64,000 bases of DNA, taken from assembly GCF_030247195.1 (NCBI RefSeq), contig NC_080672.1, positions 401,157,037 to 401,221,036 on the forward strand, written 5' to 3'. The stretch is from Topomyia yanbarensis. Its lineage: Eukaryota; Arthropoda; Insecta; Diptera; Culicidae. A program made the translations under genes and the position numbers. This document shows, in pieces, positions 11,425-24,280 of the stretch (the stretch's first letter is position 1; each line of letters starts with the position of its first letter). The notes under the pieces are model-generated. The model was not told where the DNA came from. It saw nothing but the letters and a program-made list of their open reading frames with translations, and searched no databases.

Positions 11425-12690
11425 CACAGTGGAAGAAACCCAACGAAAAAGGCAATTAATTGGAAGCCGCCGAAAAAGTACGACAATATATACACCAAAA
11501 ATTGCGAATTTTTTAGGAAATAAAATGCAATTAAATTTGTACACCGCACGCAACTATGACCGGAGATATAGGGCTTTGAAAATCCGGAACATTACCGGTT
11601 TTCTTCAAATCTGAGGCCTAATTCGGAAGCCGCAGTAAAAGTACAAAGAATTATAACCTCAAATTTGCGGAAAACTCTAGCGATCAAGATGCAATCAAAT
11701 TTATTTACCGCACGCATTTGTGATTGGAGATATGGGGTTTTGAAGATCCAGAACATTACCGGTATTCATCAAATATGAGGTCTAATCAAGAAGCCGCTGT
11801 AAAATTACAAAGAATTATATTCTTAATGTTGCGGAAAACTCTAACTATCAAGACGCAATCAAATTTGTTCACCGCACTTGTGCCAGGTACAGTCGAAATA
11901 TTTCGAAAAATCACGTCCCGACCCGCAATAAATATTTTTAAAGTACCCAACCCGACTCGTACCAGATGACAATAAAACCTAAATTCCTACGGGTACATGT
12001 TCGAGTCAGGTATAGGGTAAAATTACTCGTACGCGCCCATCTCTAATACAATAGAGCACAATTCTTTGTACTTTTACTGCGGCTTTGTGAACAAATTTGA
12101 TTGCGTCTTGATTGCTAGAGTTTTTCGCAACTTTAAGAATATAATTCTTTGTACTTTTACTGCGGCTTCTTAATTAGGCCTCAGATTTGATAAATACCGG
12201 TAATGTTCCGGATTTTCAAAGCCTTATATCTCCGGTCAAAAATGCGTGCGGTGAACAAATTTGATTGCATCTTGATTGTTAGAGTTTTCTTCAACTTTAA
12301 GGATATAATTCTTTGCACTTTACAGCGCCTTCTGAATTAGGCCTCAGATTTGATAAAAATCGGGAATGTTCCGGATATTAAATCCCCATATCTCCGGGTA
12401 CAATGCGTGCGGTGAACAAATTTGATTGCATTTTGATCGCTGGAGTTTTTCGCAACTTTGAGGGTATAATTCTTTGAACTTTTTCAGCGGCTTCTTGATT
12501 AGACCTCAGATTTGATGAATACCGGTAATGTTCCGGATTTTCAAAGCCCCATATATCCGGTCACAAGTGCGTGCGGTAAACAAATTTGATTGCATTTTAT
12601 TTTAGTTCCGCAACTTTTGGTGTATATATTGTTATACTTTTTCAACGGCTTCCAATTAATTGCCTTTTTGGTCGGATTTCTTCCACTGTG
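11425..12690. mobile_element. Foldback element A, Transib-like ends, arms of tandem repeats
   Basis: The termini are CACAGTGGAAGAAA and its complement ending TTTCTTCCACTGTG, flanked by perfect 5-bp direct repeats CACTG (11420-11424 and 12691-12695). The heptamer CACAGTG plus a 5-bp duplication fits the Transib/RAG transposase family (consensus CACWRTG); this is inference because no transposase is present. The arms are built of roughly 165-bp units: 'agtacaaagaattata' recurs at about 11639 and 11803. Its complement recurs at about 12063, 12145, 12310 and 12473 on the right. A centre of different origin (about 11890-12045, with 'gtacccaacccgactcg') lacks the units and may be a later insertion. 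Confidence 0.65.
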
Positions 12691-12695
12691 CACTG

Positions 12696-14795
12696 TTTGT
12701 TGTTCGAGAATTTGGATGAGTTGTTTACCCGATCAGAAGAGCATAACAAAACAATAACACTATTATAACTACGGTTGATATTTATAACAACTGTAGTTAT
12801 ATTTAGATAACGGAATTGAAAGTGGATTGCGGACAGTTTTCTTTACTATCAATATTATAACATAATCTATTATGAAACCATCAATTTATGAATTTATCGT
12901 TTGTTACTAGGTCATTGTCATTAGATCATTATATCTAATACAGCTCTCACACAGAGGACGTATATACTTTTGGAAAAAAATATATCTCATTTAGTTTTAA
13001 CTTTGATATAATCATATCAAATTTTGTTACAAATTTGTTACCATTAGCCAGGTTTTTGTTTTATTTTTGTTATTTTAACAACTAACCAGCCGGATTTAAA
13101 ACATGTTCTGTTTCAAAATATTTTTGAAATAAATAACTCCAGGTGTTATAAATTAGTTATGCCCTTCTGATCGGGTACTTGCCCGAAAATATTTGCAACC
13201 TTCTCGAAGACGGATTCGCCGCAGAGTTGAGCGATAAGATTTTTTTAGCTGAATTCTGCCCGAATGACCTTCAACTGTAATTGACGATACACGGTTCCAT
13301 TCCGAGGCTTGGTTTGGACTTTGCTACGTACGTACTTTTAAAAAAAATCAACATTTCATCAAGATCAGAGCACAACAACATGAGTTACAGCTATAACAGG
13401 TCATCCACAGGCTGAAGTTGGTTAAGGTTAAATATTTGTTCTAAGTGTATGGATTCCTGCGCAATCAAAGAAGCTGTAGTCATCTGAGTTCACGAAAACC
13501 ATGCATTTATCATAAAAATGCAATCATGACTAGTAACTTTTGGGGAATCTAATTTTTCATATTCTTTTGTCGTGATTACGACTTACGACTTTTCAATATA
13601 GAGGCCCCTCTCAAAAGTTTCGGAAAAAATAGGAGTGAAAGTTTTTGAACGTTAGTAATCTTCATTGTACTAGACGGAATTACATAGTACTTGCACTATT
13701 CAGTTGGGAAACAGTTACCAATTTTCTATTAAATTTTGAAGTATGTATAACTCTATGGATAACGTAAAAACTTTGAAAGTCTATTTCAGTCAGAGCCGTG
13801 AACCTAAGATATCTAATCGAATATAGGGAAGTTATATAAGTGCCGCCTGTATTTTTGTACTAAATGCTTCATTCAATGTTTGCTAGTCGAATGAGAAGCA
13901 TGTGGGTGCACGATCAGATGATGCGAAGGCAATCAGAATTTACATTGGTCATTTGTTGTTGCGCATATGTTTTTGTTAATCATCCATATTCTGCATTATG
14001 ACGGATCGCTTTTAGAACGAATGTGATTTGCATTCGCAATGACGACAAATCAAAATCAAACGGGTGTCAGATTCGATCCAAATTACATTAATTAATACAA
14101 CAATTATAACATTTTGTCGAAAATATTTTAATTGTTAAAAATATTTTTACATGAGAAATTTCCTAGAATTTTCAAATAAAAACCATTGACTTATCAAATA
14201 AAAACCAAACGCTCGAGCCCTCCGCGATGATACACGCGATCGTGAAGTCCCTACGTCCCTATGGCTCACTGCGATTGACCTTAAGTAGTGTTTTAATGGG
14301 TGACATTTCCCATCTCGTCTGCAATTGTAGCGAGTGATTCTAATGGGGAGCCCCTCCGAAACCCTAGCTCTACGGCTCCACTAAAAAAGTAAAAATGATT
14401 GGGTTTAACTGAATAGTATGTTTGGAAATATTTTAGTACATTATGAGTCATCTTTTGATTACAAAATTGTAGTCCCCTAGTTCACTGCATAGATGGCGCC
14501 AACACTAACTTTCAATGGACGCGAGGTAAAAGATGAGCATGTTCACAAGAATTACTGGAAAAGGTGTTTTCTACAACTTCGTTGAAAAGTTTGTGTTGGG
14601 ACCCTCTACGTGGTAAAATGTAGAACTAAAATTTTGCAGTTAAAAGATGAGATGCACAAGTAATTCAAACATCACTTCATTAAATGTCTAATAACTTCTC
14701 CCAAGAAAGTTGGATTGATTTGTAATCTTAGACAAAGTTGTAAACAATAAAATTGTCTTTTTTTGTCCCCTGCGGCGATAAACTGATGCATACAA
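12696..14795. other. No recognised gene
   Basis: AT-rich sequence. Around 14205-14395 is a GC-richer stretch ('ctccgcgatgatacacgcg') that could be a long-terminal-repeat remnant, but no matching partner was found in the window. Nothing else can be supported. Confidence 0.4.
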
Positions 14796-14894
14796 TCCCA
14801 AGTAACAATTGAAGTTTTATAGCACGCTACAAGTGCAATCTAAGTTTTATGAGTGGCTATAAAACTATTATAAAACCACAATTGTTACTAGGGA
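14796..14894. mobile_element. 99-bp MITE with TCCC(A)AGTAACAATTG ends
   Basis: The ends 'tcccaagtaacaattg' and 'caattgttactaggga' are near-perfect inverted repeats, and the inside contains the mirrored 'gttttata...tataaaac' pair. Such a very short palindromic element with no coding capacity is typical of a MITE. Confidence 0.65.
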
Positions 14895-15981
14895 TGTTAC
14901 CTATCGGTGAAAATGCAAGTTAGTGGGCTTTCTCCATGTAAATTGTCGAAAAATCCCATGCAAACTTCGTAGGCGTTGGTCCGGTAGCTAAGCTTGTCCG
15001 ATTACCCTCAAATTTGGAGCAGACACTCCTGGTGGGACTAGGGATCAACTCAGAGTGGGCTTGTTTTCCTCTTGTCACTAAATTAAAAACGAGAAAATTT
15101 AAATTGTCTGTATTACGTGCAATTTTGTGAATTTCACAAAAATGTACATAAGCTAGACAATTTACACATTTTATGAGAAACTATCAGCTGTCTTCTAGGA
15201 ATATGTTACCCAAATTAGTTGGAAAAGGTTTAACTTTCAATGTAACACAAGTGATGCATGCAAAGGGGAAATATAGCATAGATCATGAACATGTGTTTAT
15301 CCGCTTTATTTTCTATTTTCGTGAGAAGGTGGTCCACTGTGCCTCAATAATCACAAATGACCATCTTGGAATTAACACGTGGATATTTATGTAAATTTCA
15401 TTTGTGAATAATAAAAATAGATTACATTTAGTAGACATAACCACAATAGTCTTAGAACATGATTATCTGATGAAATGCAGGAAGATGCCACATTTATCCT
15501 ACAATCTTTAGTTTCAACAAATCATCTTCTCTGCCTAGCTTTCAACAGAATAATGGCTATAATAAAAATATGTTTAAAGTTATTCTTTCAACTGAAAAAT
15601 TCACGTTTCACTGCACTTGTTTATAAACAAGTCGGAAAAAACCAAGAATATAAAAGCAACACATATTTACGTCCATTCATAATAATCAGGGATTACAGCG
15701 TTATACGTAATGAAAACAACAGGCCTGGAAAAAAAACATACACAAAGAGAAAAAAAACTACTTTGAACCAACCTCACGGCGAGCCCAGCAACAAGGGCAG
15801 GTCGAAAATGAGTTCTCGGATGACGTGGTTTCAAGCGAACCGTGATTGCTTCTATTGATTGTGCATAATTACGTAGAGGATTTTGGGCAGCACCGCTGAT
15901 GAAAAAATGCTTCAACAGTACACACAAATCGCAGAATTTAATTTCTAATTTCACTTTTCTTTATCTCTCACCGTTTTGCAG
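14895..15981. other. Non-coding DNA upstream of the polyglutamine gene
   Basis: Probably intron of the gene whose visible exons start at 15982, because the first of these exons begins with a splice acceptor rather than a start codon. A 127-codon open frame at 15475-15858 has no recognisable motif. No repeat family was identified. Confidence 0.4.
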
Positions 15982-17511
15982 TAGAGGACGCCGATGCGGA
16001 CGAAGAGGATGGACACAACGGGCGGGACGAGCGGGACCGCGAGATTAACGGCGAGAAGGAGAAATTGGACGAGGATGGATCGTTACGGGACGATGGCTCC
16101 CCGGAGCCCCCCAATGGCGAGATTGTGTCGATACTGCGTAGAAATGGATCGTTGCTCCAAAGCCAGTAGGTTTCATGTTTGGTTTTTTTCTCCCAATTAC
16201 ATATTGCATGCCTACGTTCAATGCGAGCCTCCATCGCCGAACTGTGTCTGGCCTATTGATATTTATAACGTTTTCGTCTTTTCTTCTGCATGCTTTCCCC
16301 ATCAAGGGAAATTTCGACCAGTCAGCAGAACTTTTTCCGAATGCTGGATCAAAAGATTGAAGAGGTAATCGATACTTATTTTTCCAAGCGTTCAGTTCAC
16401 CTGTGCCCGTAAACACATGGAAAAAACCAAAATTACTAAATACGAGTGAAAACAACAACACAACACGAAACAAATTAGTTGCTTAACAGAAGGTCCGCAA
16501 TTTGAATCACTTCACTTGCCTACGCCATTTATCTTGTTATTCGTTATACCGCCCCAAACCGGATCATGTGTTTATGGGTGTCATGGAATGAGCTTTTGAT
16601 GCTAAGCAAGATCCATTTTCTCATATTCGCTTTTCGCTGTGTTTTCCTTTTGCCTCCAGGGGCCTGACTATGATTCCAACAGCGAAACCGAGGTTGCGCT
16701 GGAGGAGGCTCGGATGAATGCGCTGGTGCATCACTGGGAATCCGCAAGTCTAACGACGTCTATGTGTTCTTCCACCAGCCGGTCACTGCAGGGAACGCCT
16801 GTGCGGCAGGTGCCACTGAGGTAGGAACGGTTGAATGTTTTGTGTTCGTCACGTTTAAAGTTTGTTAAAGATCAACTTTTGAGTTAATTTTTGAATCGTT
16901 CTTGCAGACAACCTCCATTGAGGCCAGCTTTCCAGCAGCCGCTCAGCGCAGAGTTACTCTCCCAGCAACAGTTGCTTAAACAGCAACATCAGTTGATCCT
17001 TCAGCATCATCAGCAACAACAGTTGCAGCAGCAACAATTGCAGCAGCAGCAGCAACAACAACAACTACTACAGCAGCATCAACAACAACAACAACAGCAA
17101 ATCATACACCAAAACTTTAACATCAATACGAACCTTAACAGCCCGAAGCGGGTAATTGGGAGCGGGAACGCCGTCAGTGTCGGTGGCATCCCGGTTAGTT
17201 TGGAAGGTCGTCAGCTGCTGTCGCAAACCATAATCCACCAGAACTACGGTGTTATGCAGCCGCCGCAAACGGCACCCCAGCTTCGTCCCAGTTCGGGACG
17301 TACCTTGCCAACGCCGGTTCAGTGTTTGCAGCTGTCCTACTATCAGCAACAGCAGCAACAACTACAGCAACAACAACAACAGCAGCTACAGCAACAGCAA
17401 TCACAGGGTTTGGCCAGCGCGCTGCCCGGTTTGGGACCATTGCAACAATTCCAACAGCAATCGATACCACCTCATGCGTACTACAATGATATTCTAAGGC
17501 ATCCCCTGCAG
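15982..17511 (+). CDS. Four internal exons of an acidic, polyglutamine-rich protein of unknown function
   Basis: Exons are 15982-16165, 16307-16364, 16660-16820 and 16908-17511. Every border has AG/GT and the phases agree throughout (2, 0, 2, 0), giving one unbroken frame of about 335 residues. The first exon is acidic (DADADEEDGHNGRDERDREI), ending near ILRRNGSLLQ. The second and third give FFRMLDQKIEE and DYDSNSETEVALEEARMNAL, then a Ser/Thr-rich stretch. The last exon carries two glutamine-rich blocks separated by a normal-complexity stretch (NINTNLNSPKRVIGSG). There is no start codon at the first exon and a donor (GTAGGT) closes the last, so the gene extends in both directions; reading through that donor adds 21 codons to a stop at 17574. 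No enzyme domain, signal peptide or membrane helix is visible. A signalling or scaffold role is possible but unproven, and I do not recognise the family. Confidence 0.8.
16957..17112 (+). repeat. First CAG/CAA trinucleotide tract (polyglutamine)
   Basis: Runs of mixed CAG and CAA codons, with occasional His and Leu, encode a glutamine-rich block within the coding exon. A second block lies at about 17341-17475. Interruption by CAA codons normally limits length instability. Confidence 0.85.
17341..17475 (+). repeat. Second CAG/CAA trinucleotide tract (polyglutamine)
   Basis: Second glutamine-rich block of the same exon, separated from the first by about 75 residues of ordinary sequence and followed by PHAYYNDILRHPLQ before the donor. 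Confidence 0.8.
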
Positions 17512-20500
17512 GTAGGTGCATTTAATCTCAGTTTTGATTCATCGGAATATGTTACTGAAATTGTTCCGGAATAACATCAATCAAGCGATTCGAAAACAGT
17601 ACACATGTTGATTAGTTATTAGGTTATATTGCTGATTTTAGTAGGTATAAAACCAATAATTTGCAGGTAGTTTGTGAAATATTTATTGCAAGATATTTTT
17701 TCAAACTTGAAAAAAATCGACAAAGTGCTGCTGAGATTCGGCAATTGAAAGTTAGTTTAATCGTTTGGATGCTTGTCCAAGCCGCTCATGCAATCAATCG
17801 GTTTTCGGGAGACGAGCATTATACGACCTACGAAGATCAACCGTTTTAAGCATCTCTTTCGAGTTTCATGGACTTTTGATTGACGTAACTATAAAGCGAT
17901 ATGCGAACGATTGTGATATTGCGCCTCATAAAAAAGTACTTATTTTTCTTCACTTTGCGCTTTGTTGGATTCACATTGCCTGGTCGATGCGCGGGTCAAA
18001 TGCTTACAGATGAATAATACAAGCGTTTAATTCACCGGTGTCGAAGGTGATAACTGGCTTTATTTTTTGCTGTAACTGCCCCGGGTATTTAATGAATCTT
18101 TACCGTTGATAAAATCAGCCATAACAACAGACTGACACTTAAAATGTGGAGAGGGCCTTTGTAGCTTGAATGTTTTATTGACATACAGAATGGGCCGTTA
18201 TCCTAGATGGATTCGCAGCCACCAGGTCATCCTTGCTGCATGTGGCGGAAAAAACAAGGTTGTCTCGAAACTCCCTTACCTGAATACCTAGCTAATGTTT
18301 AACCGTTCTTGTAGAGGAAGGGTATAGAAATCATTCAAACTTTGAAGATGCTCTCAAAGGCCCGCGTTGTGCATATCAATCGATTTAGCGAACAATGTCA
18401 ATTTGAATGCGATTTTTTTAAGAGAGATACAATAATGATCATTCAAGAATTCAAAGGCCAGTTGTGATAATTCTTAATGTCGTTCAAGTCCAAGTTTGCC
18501 GTCCCAGAGCAGGTTCGAGAGAAGAGAGTGTAAAAATTTGCGCGAAATGTGGCGAATCGCGGATGTAATAGTACAACTCTGATATAGTCTGGTCTAGCGT
18601 CCTGTCACTATTAATAGCTCTGACACCAAGCGAATTTCGCAATTTCATGATATTTTGAATATGAAAATGAAACTATATTCATGACGTATTTATACTTTCA
18701 CACAATGTGTTCGGTTATGCCAGCCCGGGGACAACTTGACAGCTCCCATATATTGAACTCACCCAGTCAAAAAGAGCAAGTTGCTGGCTAGCGGGGGGCT
18801 ATTTGCCAACTCGGATGCGCTAATTGCCCTACAATTTGCCAGCAATTTGCTGGCAATTAGGGGGCTATTTTATATGCAACATTTGGGCGTTTTGCCGCCG
18901 TCATTTTTTTGCCGCTCTACCCGCCCTTAAATCGCCCAGGGAACGCGCCATTTAATCGCCCTTAATTGACTGATATGAAAATTAAAAATAATAATTATCT
19001 TCGGATTCACTATCTACTCACATAAATTTATCGGTACACTAGGTAATCACCACCAGACTATAGGAAGAATCGATGGAGAAATTCGTATTGCACACCAAAA
19101 CTTACCACCAGGCAAGGGAAAAATCATTTCACGAAACGATCAATTTGAAATCATCCACCAACATGCTCTTACTGTGAAACTCGATCTCGGCAACCCTTCT
19201 TGTGCAGAGTTACGCGTTCATGCGAAATCGAGAAGCAAAACACAAAACTGAAAAAAAGTGACAGCGCCCGGCTATGATTCATTCTCCATCGCATACGTAG
19301 TGTTTTGAATGAAAGCAGAAAGGATCGCAAATGAATGCATTCTTTCATTCACAAAGATTCGTTTCAAAACATTCACCGGATCGTTCTAATAAAAAAAACT
19401 TGTCGTTCTTGTTTATAGACCTATGAAATTTTCACTTGGTGATCTCTTATTGTTGAATAAGTAGTTTGCAATGTGCTGGTGAAAAAAAAACTTCTTAAGA
19501 CGATTCCGTGCATATCACAATATCAATTTCAAGTGGATTGTAGTGCAATCTACTTCTCAACATTGATTATAGTGTACATTTGCACTATAAAATTGACCTA
19601 ACCCAACCAGAGAATACAATGTCACATTCATTTGTGAACTAAAAGTTGATTCACTTGTGAATGTTTACAGTACAATCTTCCGATTCAATCCGCGAATGAA
19701 GAACACGATCTTCTTCATTCAACATAGTACGTGTCATTCTTTTACCTGTCTCACATCTTCGGAAGTTCATCTCTACCTACGTTCAGTTGTGTTCTTTTAG
19801 AGAGTTTTAATCGGATCGTGAATGAACGACTGGCTGCTGTCAAAGCAATGAACGGATTCGCCAAGAATCATGCGAATGAATGATAATTCCCATCCCTGCT
19901 TACCACAATCTGACTTTCATTTAGACTCAGAGATCTTGTTCCACTATACTTACACACGATTCCACAATTTTCCACATGAGTATTTGGCTAAATTAAGTGC
20001 ACTAAACAATCAAAATACAAGCGGGAACACGCCAATTGTTTAAAAAAAAACAATTTTAAACTTAAGCCAAACATGAACCGCCATGTTTGAAAAACGTTAA
20101 AAACAACCAAGTCCATTTCAGCCGCCAGAAAATTTGTCTAAGTATTGAAATTGTCTTTAAATCGCATTCGTAAATTGCATTTGTTCTTAGGGGTAATTAG
20201 CACAGGCGAGTTGAGTCAAACGTCAAACTTTTTAAATCGCCTGTTCGTCCGCATTTTTTTTGACAGGGCAGGGCATAAGCAAATTTTGTGGTGATTTGGT
20301 GATGTCATGGCGGCTCGAATGGAGCAAAATTTGAAAAAGGCGCATCTCGTTTATTATTTTCCATATCTAAAAAATAAACAATTTAAGCATTTCTATCATC
20401 AAATATATTTCGCTGTTTAAATTAGAAGCTGTCCTCATTCTACTATAGCTAAACAGAAACATAGATTCCATTTTGATTTTTTAAAAATCCAGAATAAAAT

Positions 20501-21347
20501 AAATTCGATTTTCGAAAATACAAGAAGATGACTTTCAAAATCAAGCCACTTCCACTTATATTGGAATTTCCGAAAATCTTCCGAATCGAATCAACATCGC
20601 CTCATACATGAAATCCGTCGGTAGATGCCGTTTCGTTAGGTTTCTATCAGTCTGCCGAGACGAGTAAAACGCTAGAATAATTCTGAAGGGAAAACCAAAA
20701 CCATTGCAATATCTTCCGGACAGAATTATTGCAAAAGTCGAACAAAACTCTGACAGGAGTCGAGTAAAATTGTACATTCCTGACCATTCTTGCTGAAACC
20801 ATGCATTACCAGTTTGCTGCCAGAATTCTGAAAGAAGAACACAAATTCCATTCAAAACAAATTTTGTTAAAAAGGTAGATAATCCTACATGTATTCTTTA
20901 TTTTCCCGATCATAATACTAGAATGATTTACCGACTACAAACTTCACACTACAAGAAAACCAAAACATTTTTGGGAAGGAAGAAAGTCGATTGCTAAAAA
21001 CAACGACTTCCAGCTAAATTTATAATAAGATTTATGCAACTTTGCTGACGGTTTCCAGTTAGGGATACATTTATTCTCTAATAATAGTTTTCTTTGTCCA
21101 CATTTTGGAATACGCTTCTTCTAAATGTTGTTCTAGCCGCATTGATGGCGTTCATAACACACGTAACGAAACGCGCTTTTCTCTTGAAACTTTTTCGTTT
21201 CGTTGTTCGTGGTACTCGTACAGAAAAGGCATACTAGCGCCACCATCAAATCGGTGGTACATATATGAAACAAGCACCATCTGTCAAATTGTCCCTGGGT
21301 TGGGTTATGCTGTCAGAGAAGTGAGAATTTCAACCCTGACCGAAACC
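17512..21347. other. Probable intron or intergenic DNA; no recognised gene
   Basis: Downstream of the GTAGGT donor no further in-frame exon was found. Visible structure: a 21-bp near-perfect palindrome around 18836-18856 (TTGCCAGCAA/TTGCTGGCAA) inside a GC-richer patch (18720-18960), and a stretch rich in 'ttcattc/gaatgaa' words at about 19280-19880. Neither was assigned to a family. Confidence 0.4.
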
Positions 21348-21355
21348 GTTAACTT

Positions 21356-24280
21356 TAGGGTTCGCAGTACCGCCCCTTTTTGGCGAGTACCGGTACTACG
21401 GTACTGAAGCCCTCAGTACCGGTAGTAGGGTTCGTCGCGGTGCGGATGTGGGCGGTAAATGGATTGTCCGCACCGCAACCGCAAGAAAATAATAAAACCG
21501 CACCGCTTACCGCAACCGCACTTTATTTACCGCACCGCACCGCGCGGTAATGCGGTAAATGCGGTAAAATTTTTATATTTTTAAAAATATTGATGAAAAG
21601 TTGTTCATTTGTGTAACCATATATAATAAAATGTTATTCTTATTCACACGAAATTTACCTTTAAGAGACTCCTCAGAATGTAATGTTTATGAAAAAAAAA
21701 CAACTTTTGCATTTTCTATTAATAAAATTCCGTACATTTTAAGGCAAACATTATACATTCAAAAACGTTCTACTGCAATAATAGGAAAACTTTTATTTTA
21801 GCAACCCTTCAGTTAATTGAAAAAAGTGAAATAAAAATGTAATAAGAAATGAAAGTGCATATTTTTTTCATTAAATTTTCAATGTTTTTGACATATGAAA
21901 ATGAAATGGAGGATTTTCGAATTTACGTAGTAAACCACCTTTCATTCTTAAAGGAATTTTACCAAACAAATTTAAAGTCGAAATACCAGTACTTCTATAT
22001 AGTAGCGCATATATTCCAATACAGTGAAATAAAAACATATTGTATTTCATCAATAAGAACGACGCCATATTCGACAAAAAAAAGCTCTATACATTACATA
22101 TAATCAGGAGTCCGGTCTCAACTGGTACAGAATTATTGAACATTACAAAAACTGTAAAAAATGTATGATTTGTAGCATACAGCAGAAATGATTTTTAAAA
22201 ATAGGGGGTTTAACGGACAAAATATCCCAAAACTCTAATTTCAGCATCCTTCAAGAAACAGATGTATTCTCATTCAAAAACTAAGATTGCTCCCTTTAAA
22301 AATGTATCAAGTGTAATTTTTTAAAGGCTAGTTCGAAAGTTTTAGCATTTAATGTATTTTCCTCTAATATTTTCTCAAAGAGCCAATGGCAAAAACTTCA
22401 ATTGAAGTGAACGGGAGTCAAACTATGTGGTATTTGGCAAAAAAAGCTTCAAAAAAGCTACAAAATAGTCTTAACTGAAAAATATTAGGACTTAATTTGG
22501 TAGAAAATTATAGTAAATTTGAATGAAAGTACGCGAAAAAAAGTTATGTAGCATACTTTTTGAGAAAGAGTCCAATAAAATTGACTGCAGAAAAATTAAC
22601 GTTGAATTTACACAGCAATCAAAGAAGATAGAAATACGATGTTGATGAACTAATGATAGAATAACCACTCTAATTTGGACCCCTCCTTATTTTGGACGCT
22701 TTCATACATTTGCATCCTTTACTGACAATTACTCCAAATTCGTTTGGTTTGGTGAAGATAATTATATTCTTTGGGTTGTGTTTAAGTCCCACCATAATTA
22801 GTTTATCTCTAATTCCTTTAAATTAGTCAAATTCACAGTTGAAAAATTGATTTCAAAAACGATTCATAATTCCACAATTTCCAACAGAAATCGGGAGAAG
22901 TGATGCACTTTCAAATTGGATTTAAGAGTACAAATTTATTGTTTTAAAATGATCTAATAATTTTGTCTCTATAAAATGCAAGATTTTTATGTATTTGAAA
23001 TGGTTAGTTTGTGAAGTTTTACTTAGAAGTATAAAATAACTAGTCCAAAATATGTCGCGTTAAAAATAATAGCGTCAAAATATTTCGGACACAGCTAGAT
23101 TTTCTTTCGTAATAGCAGTCTGTTTATCAATTTAGAATAATCAAAATTATCACTTTATCAATTTTTTTTGCGGTGCGGATGCGGTAAAACCGCGCGGTAA
23201 AAGCTCTTTCCCGCACCGCATCTGCGGGAAAAAGTGTCTCACCGCACCGCAGATCTTGCGGTGCGGGTGCGGTAAATACCGCGCGGTTGCGGTAATTACC
23301 GCAACCGCGACGAACCCTAACCGGTAGTACCCGTAAAGTACCGGTACTCGAATATTTTTTTTAAATTCGAATAAAGCTTCAAAGTGAAATTGAATGCTCT
23401 AATTGATGACCTTATTCTCAGATGATTGATTTGTGCTGATCATGTTTATTGTTTTCAATTGCTTCGGAATCGCATGACTCATTTCAATAGAAGATATTTT
23501 TCGTATGCGGCACCTTCTTTTATTTCGAAATCTAGGCCACTTTGAAATCAATAACTGCTAAGCGGTATGACTTTCGTCGACTTCAACAGATGGTAAATGT
23601 AAGAAACCCTATCAGCAACAGTAAATCAAAGCGAGAATGGCAGTAAATCCGAGCAGAATGGTCGCATTTCCTGGCTTGCTTTTCTGTAAATTGGTTTCGA
23701 TCTGCAAACTAAGGCTCCTTGCTTTCGTGTAAACTGTGGAGTTTTGCTGAATTTTCCGATCACCAATAATTACAAATCGCCCCATTTGAAGCAGTTCACG
23801 AAGTAAAAAATTTGTTAGCTACTAAATCGCTGTTCGTTCTTTTATAAATAAAGGTTTAAGAGCAAACCAAATACAGACATGACTTAGACCATAGTCTTAT
23901 TACGCGCCACCCAATAAATAATGGAAACCAATCAGAATGTAGCTAATAAAAATGCATAGTAAATTTTTACGTCACTTGCGCTAGATGTGAATATTTTGAA
24001 ATTTAGTACAAGATCGTTAAATCGTTAATCTTCTAGAATTACCATGATGATGGCCCCAGCTCATTGCCCCACTAGGGTGTTAGCTCAACGATTTATCTAG
24101 AAGGTTATTAATATAACTAAAAGTCATCTAGCAGGCCGATATTTTGAAACAGGTCCCCCTAGAGAGTCCACATATTTTTCATAAAAAAATGTAGGGTACC
24201 GAAAATACCGGTACTGCCTTTTGTTCAGTATCGGTATTACGGTGCCAAAAATGGGTCGATATTCCCGAGAGACAACCCTA
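21356..24280. mobile_element. Outer hAT-like element with AGTACCGG subterminal motifs
   Basis: It begins TAGGGTTCGC and ends ACAACCCTA, bracketed by 8-bp near-identical GTTAACTT (21348-21355) and GTCAACTT (24281-24288). Both ends contain repeated 'gtaccggtac' type motifs (21385-21425, and 24195-24245 with 'taccggtactg'). The 8-bp duplication indicates the hAT superfamily. No transposase frame was seen in the parts outside the nested element (about 1.0 kb), so it is non-autonomous. Confidence 0.75.
21426..23319. mobile_element. Nested hAT-like element with GCGGTAA/CCGCACC subterminal repeats
   Basis: Ends are TAGGGTTCGTCGCGGT and its complement ACCGCGACGAACCCTA (right end reads ccgcgacgaacccta), flanked by perfect 8-bp duplications ACCGGTAG (21418-21425, 23320-23327). 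About 150 bp at each end are saturated with 'gcggtaaa' and 'accgcaccgc' words, the usual transposase-binding style of hAT subterminal regions. The 1.6-kb AT-rich interior has only short frames with no transposase motif. Confidence 0.85.

Noticed and set aside
17068..17521. Leu/Val/Ala-rich frames antisense or frameshifted to the glutamine tracts
   Set aside because: These are artefacts of CAG/CAA repeats read in other frames.
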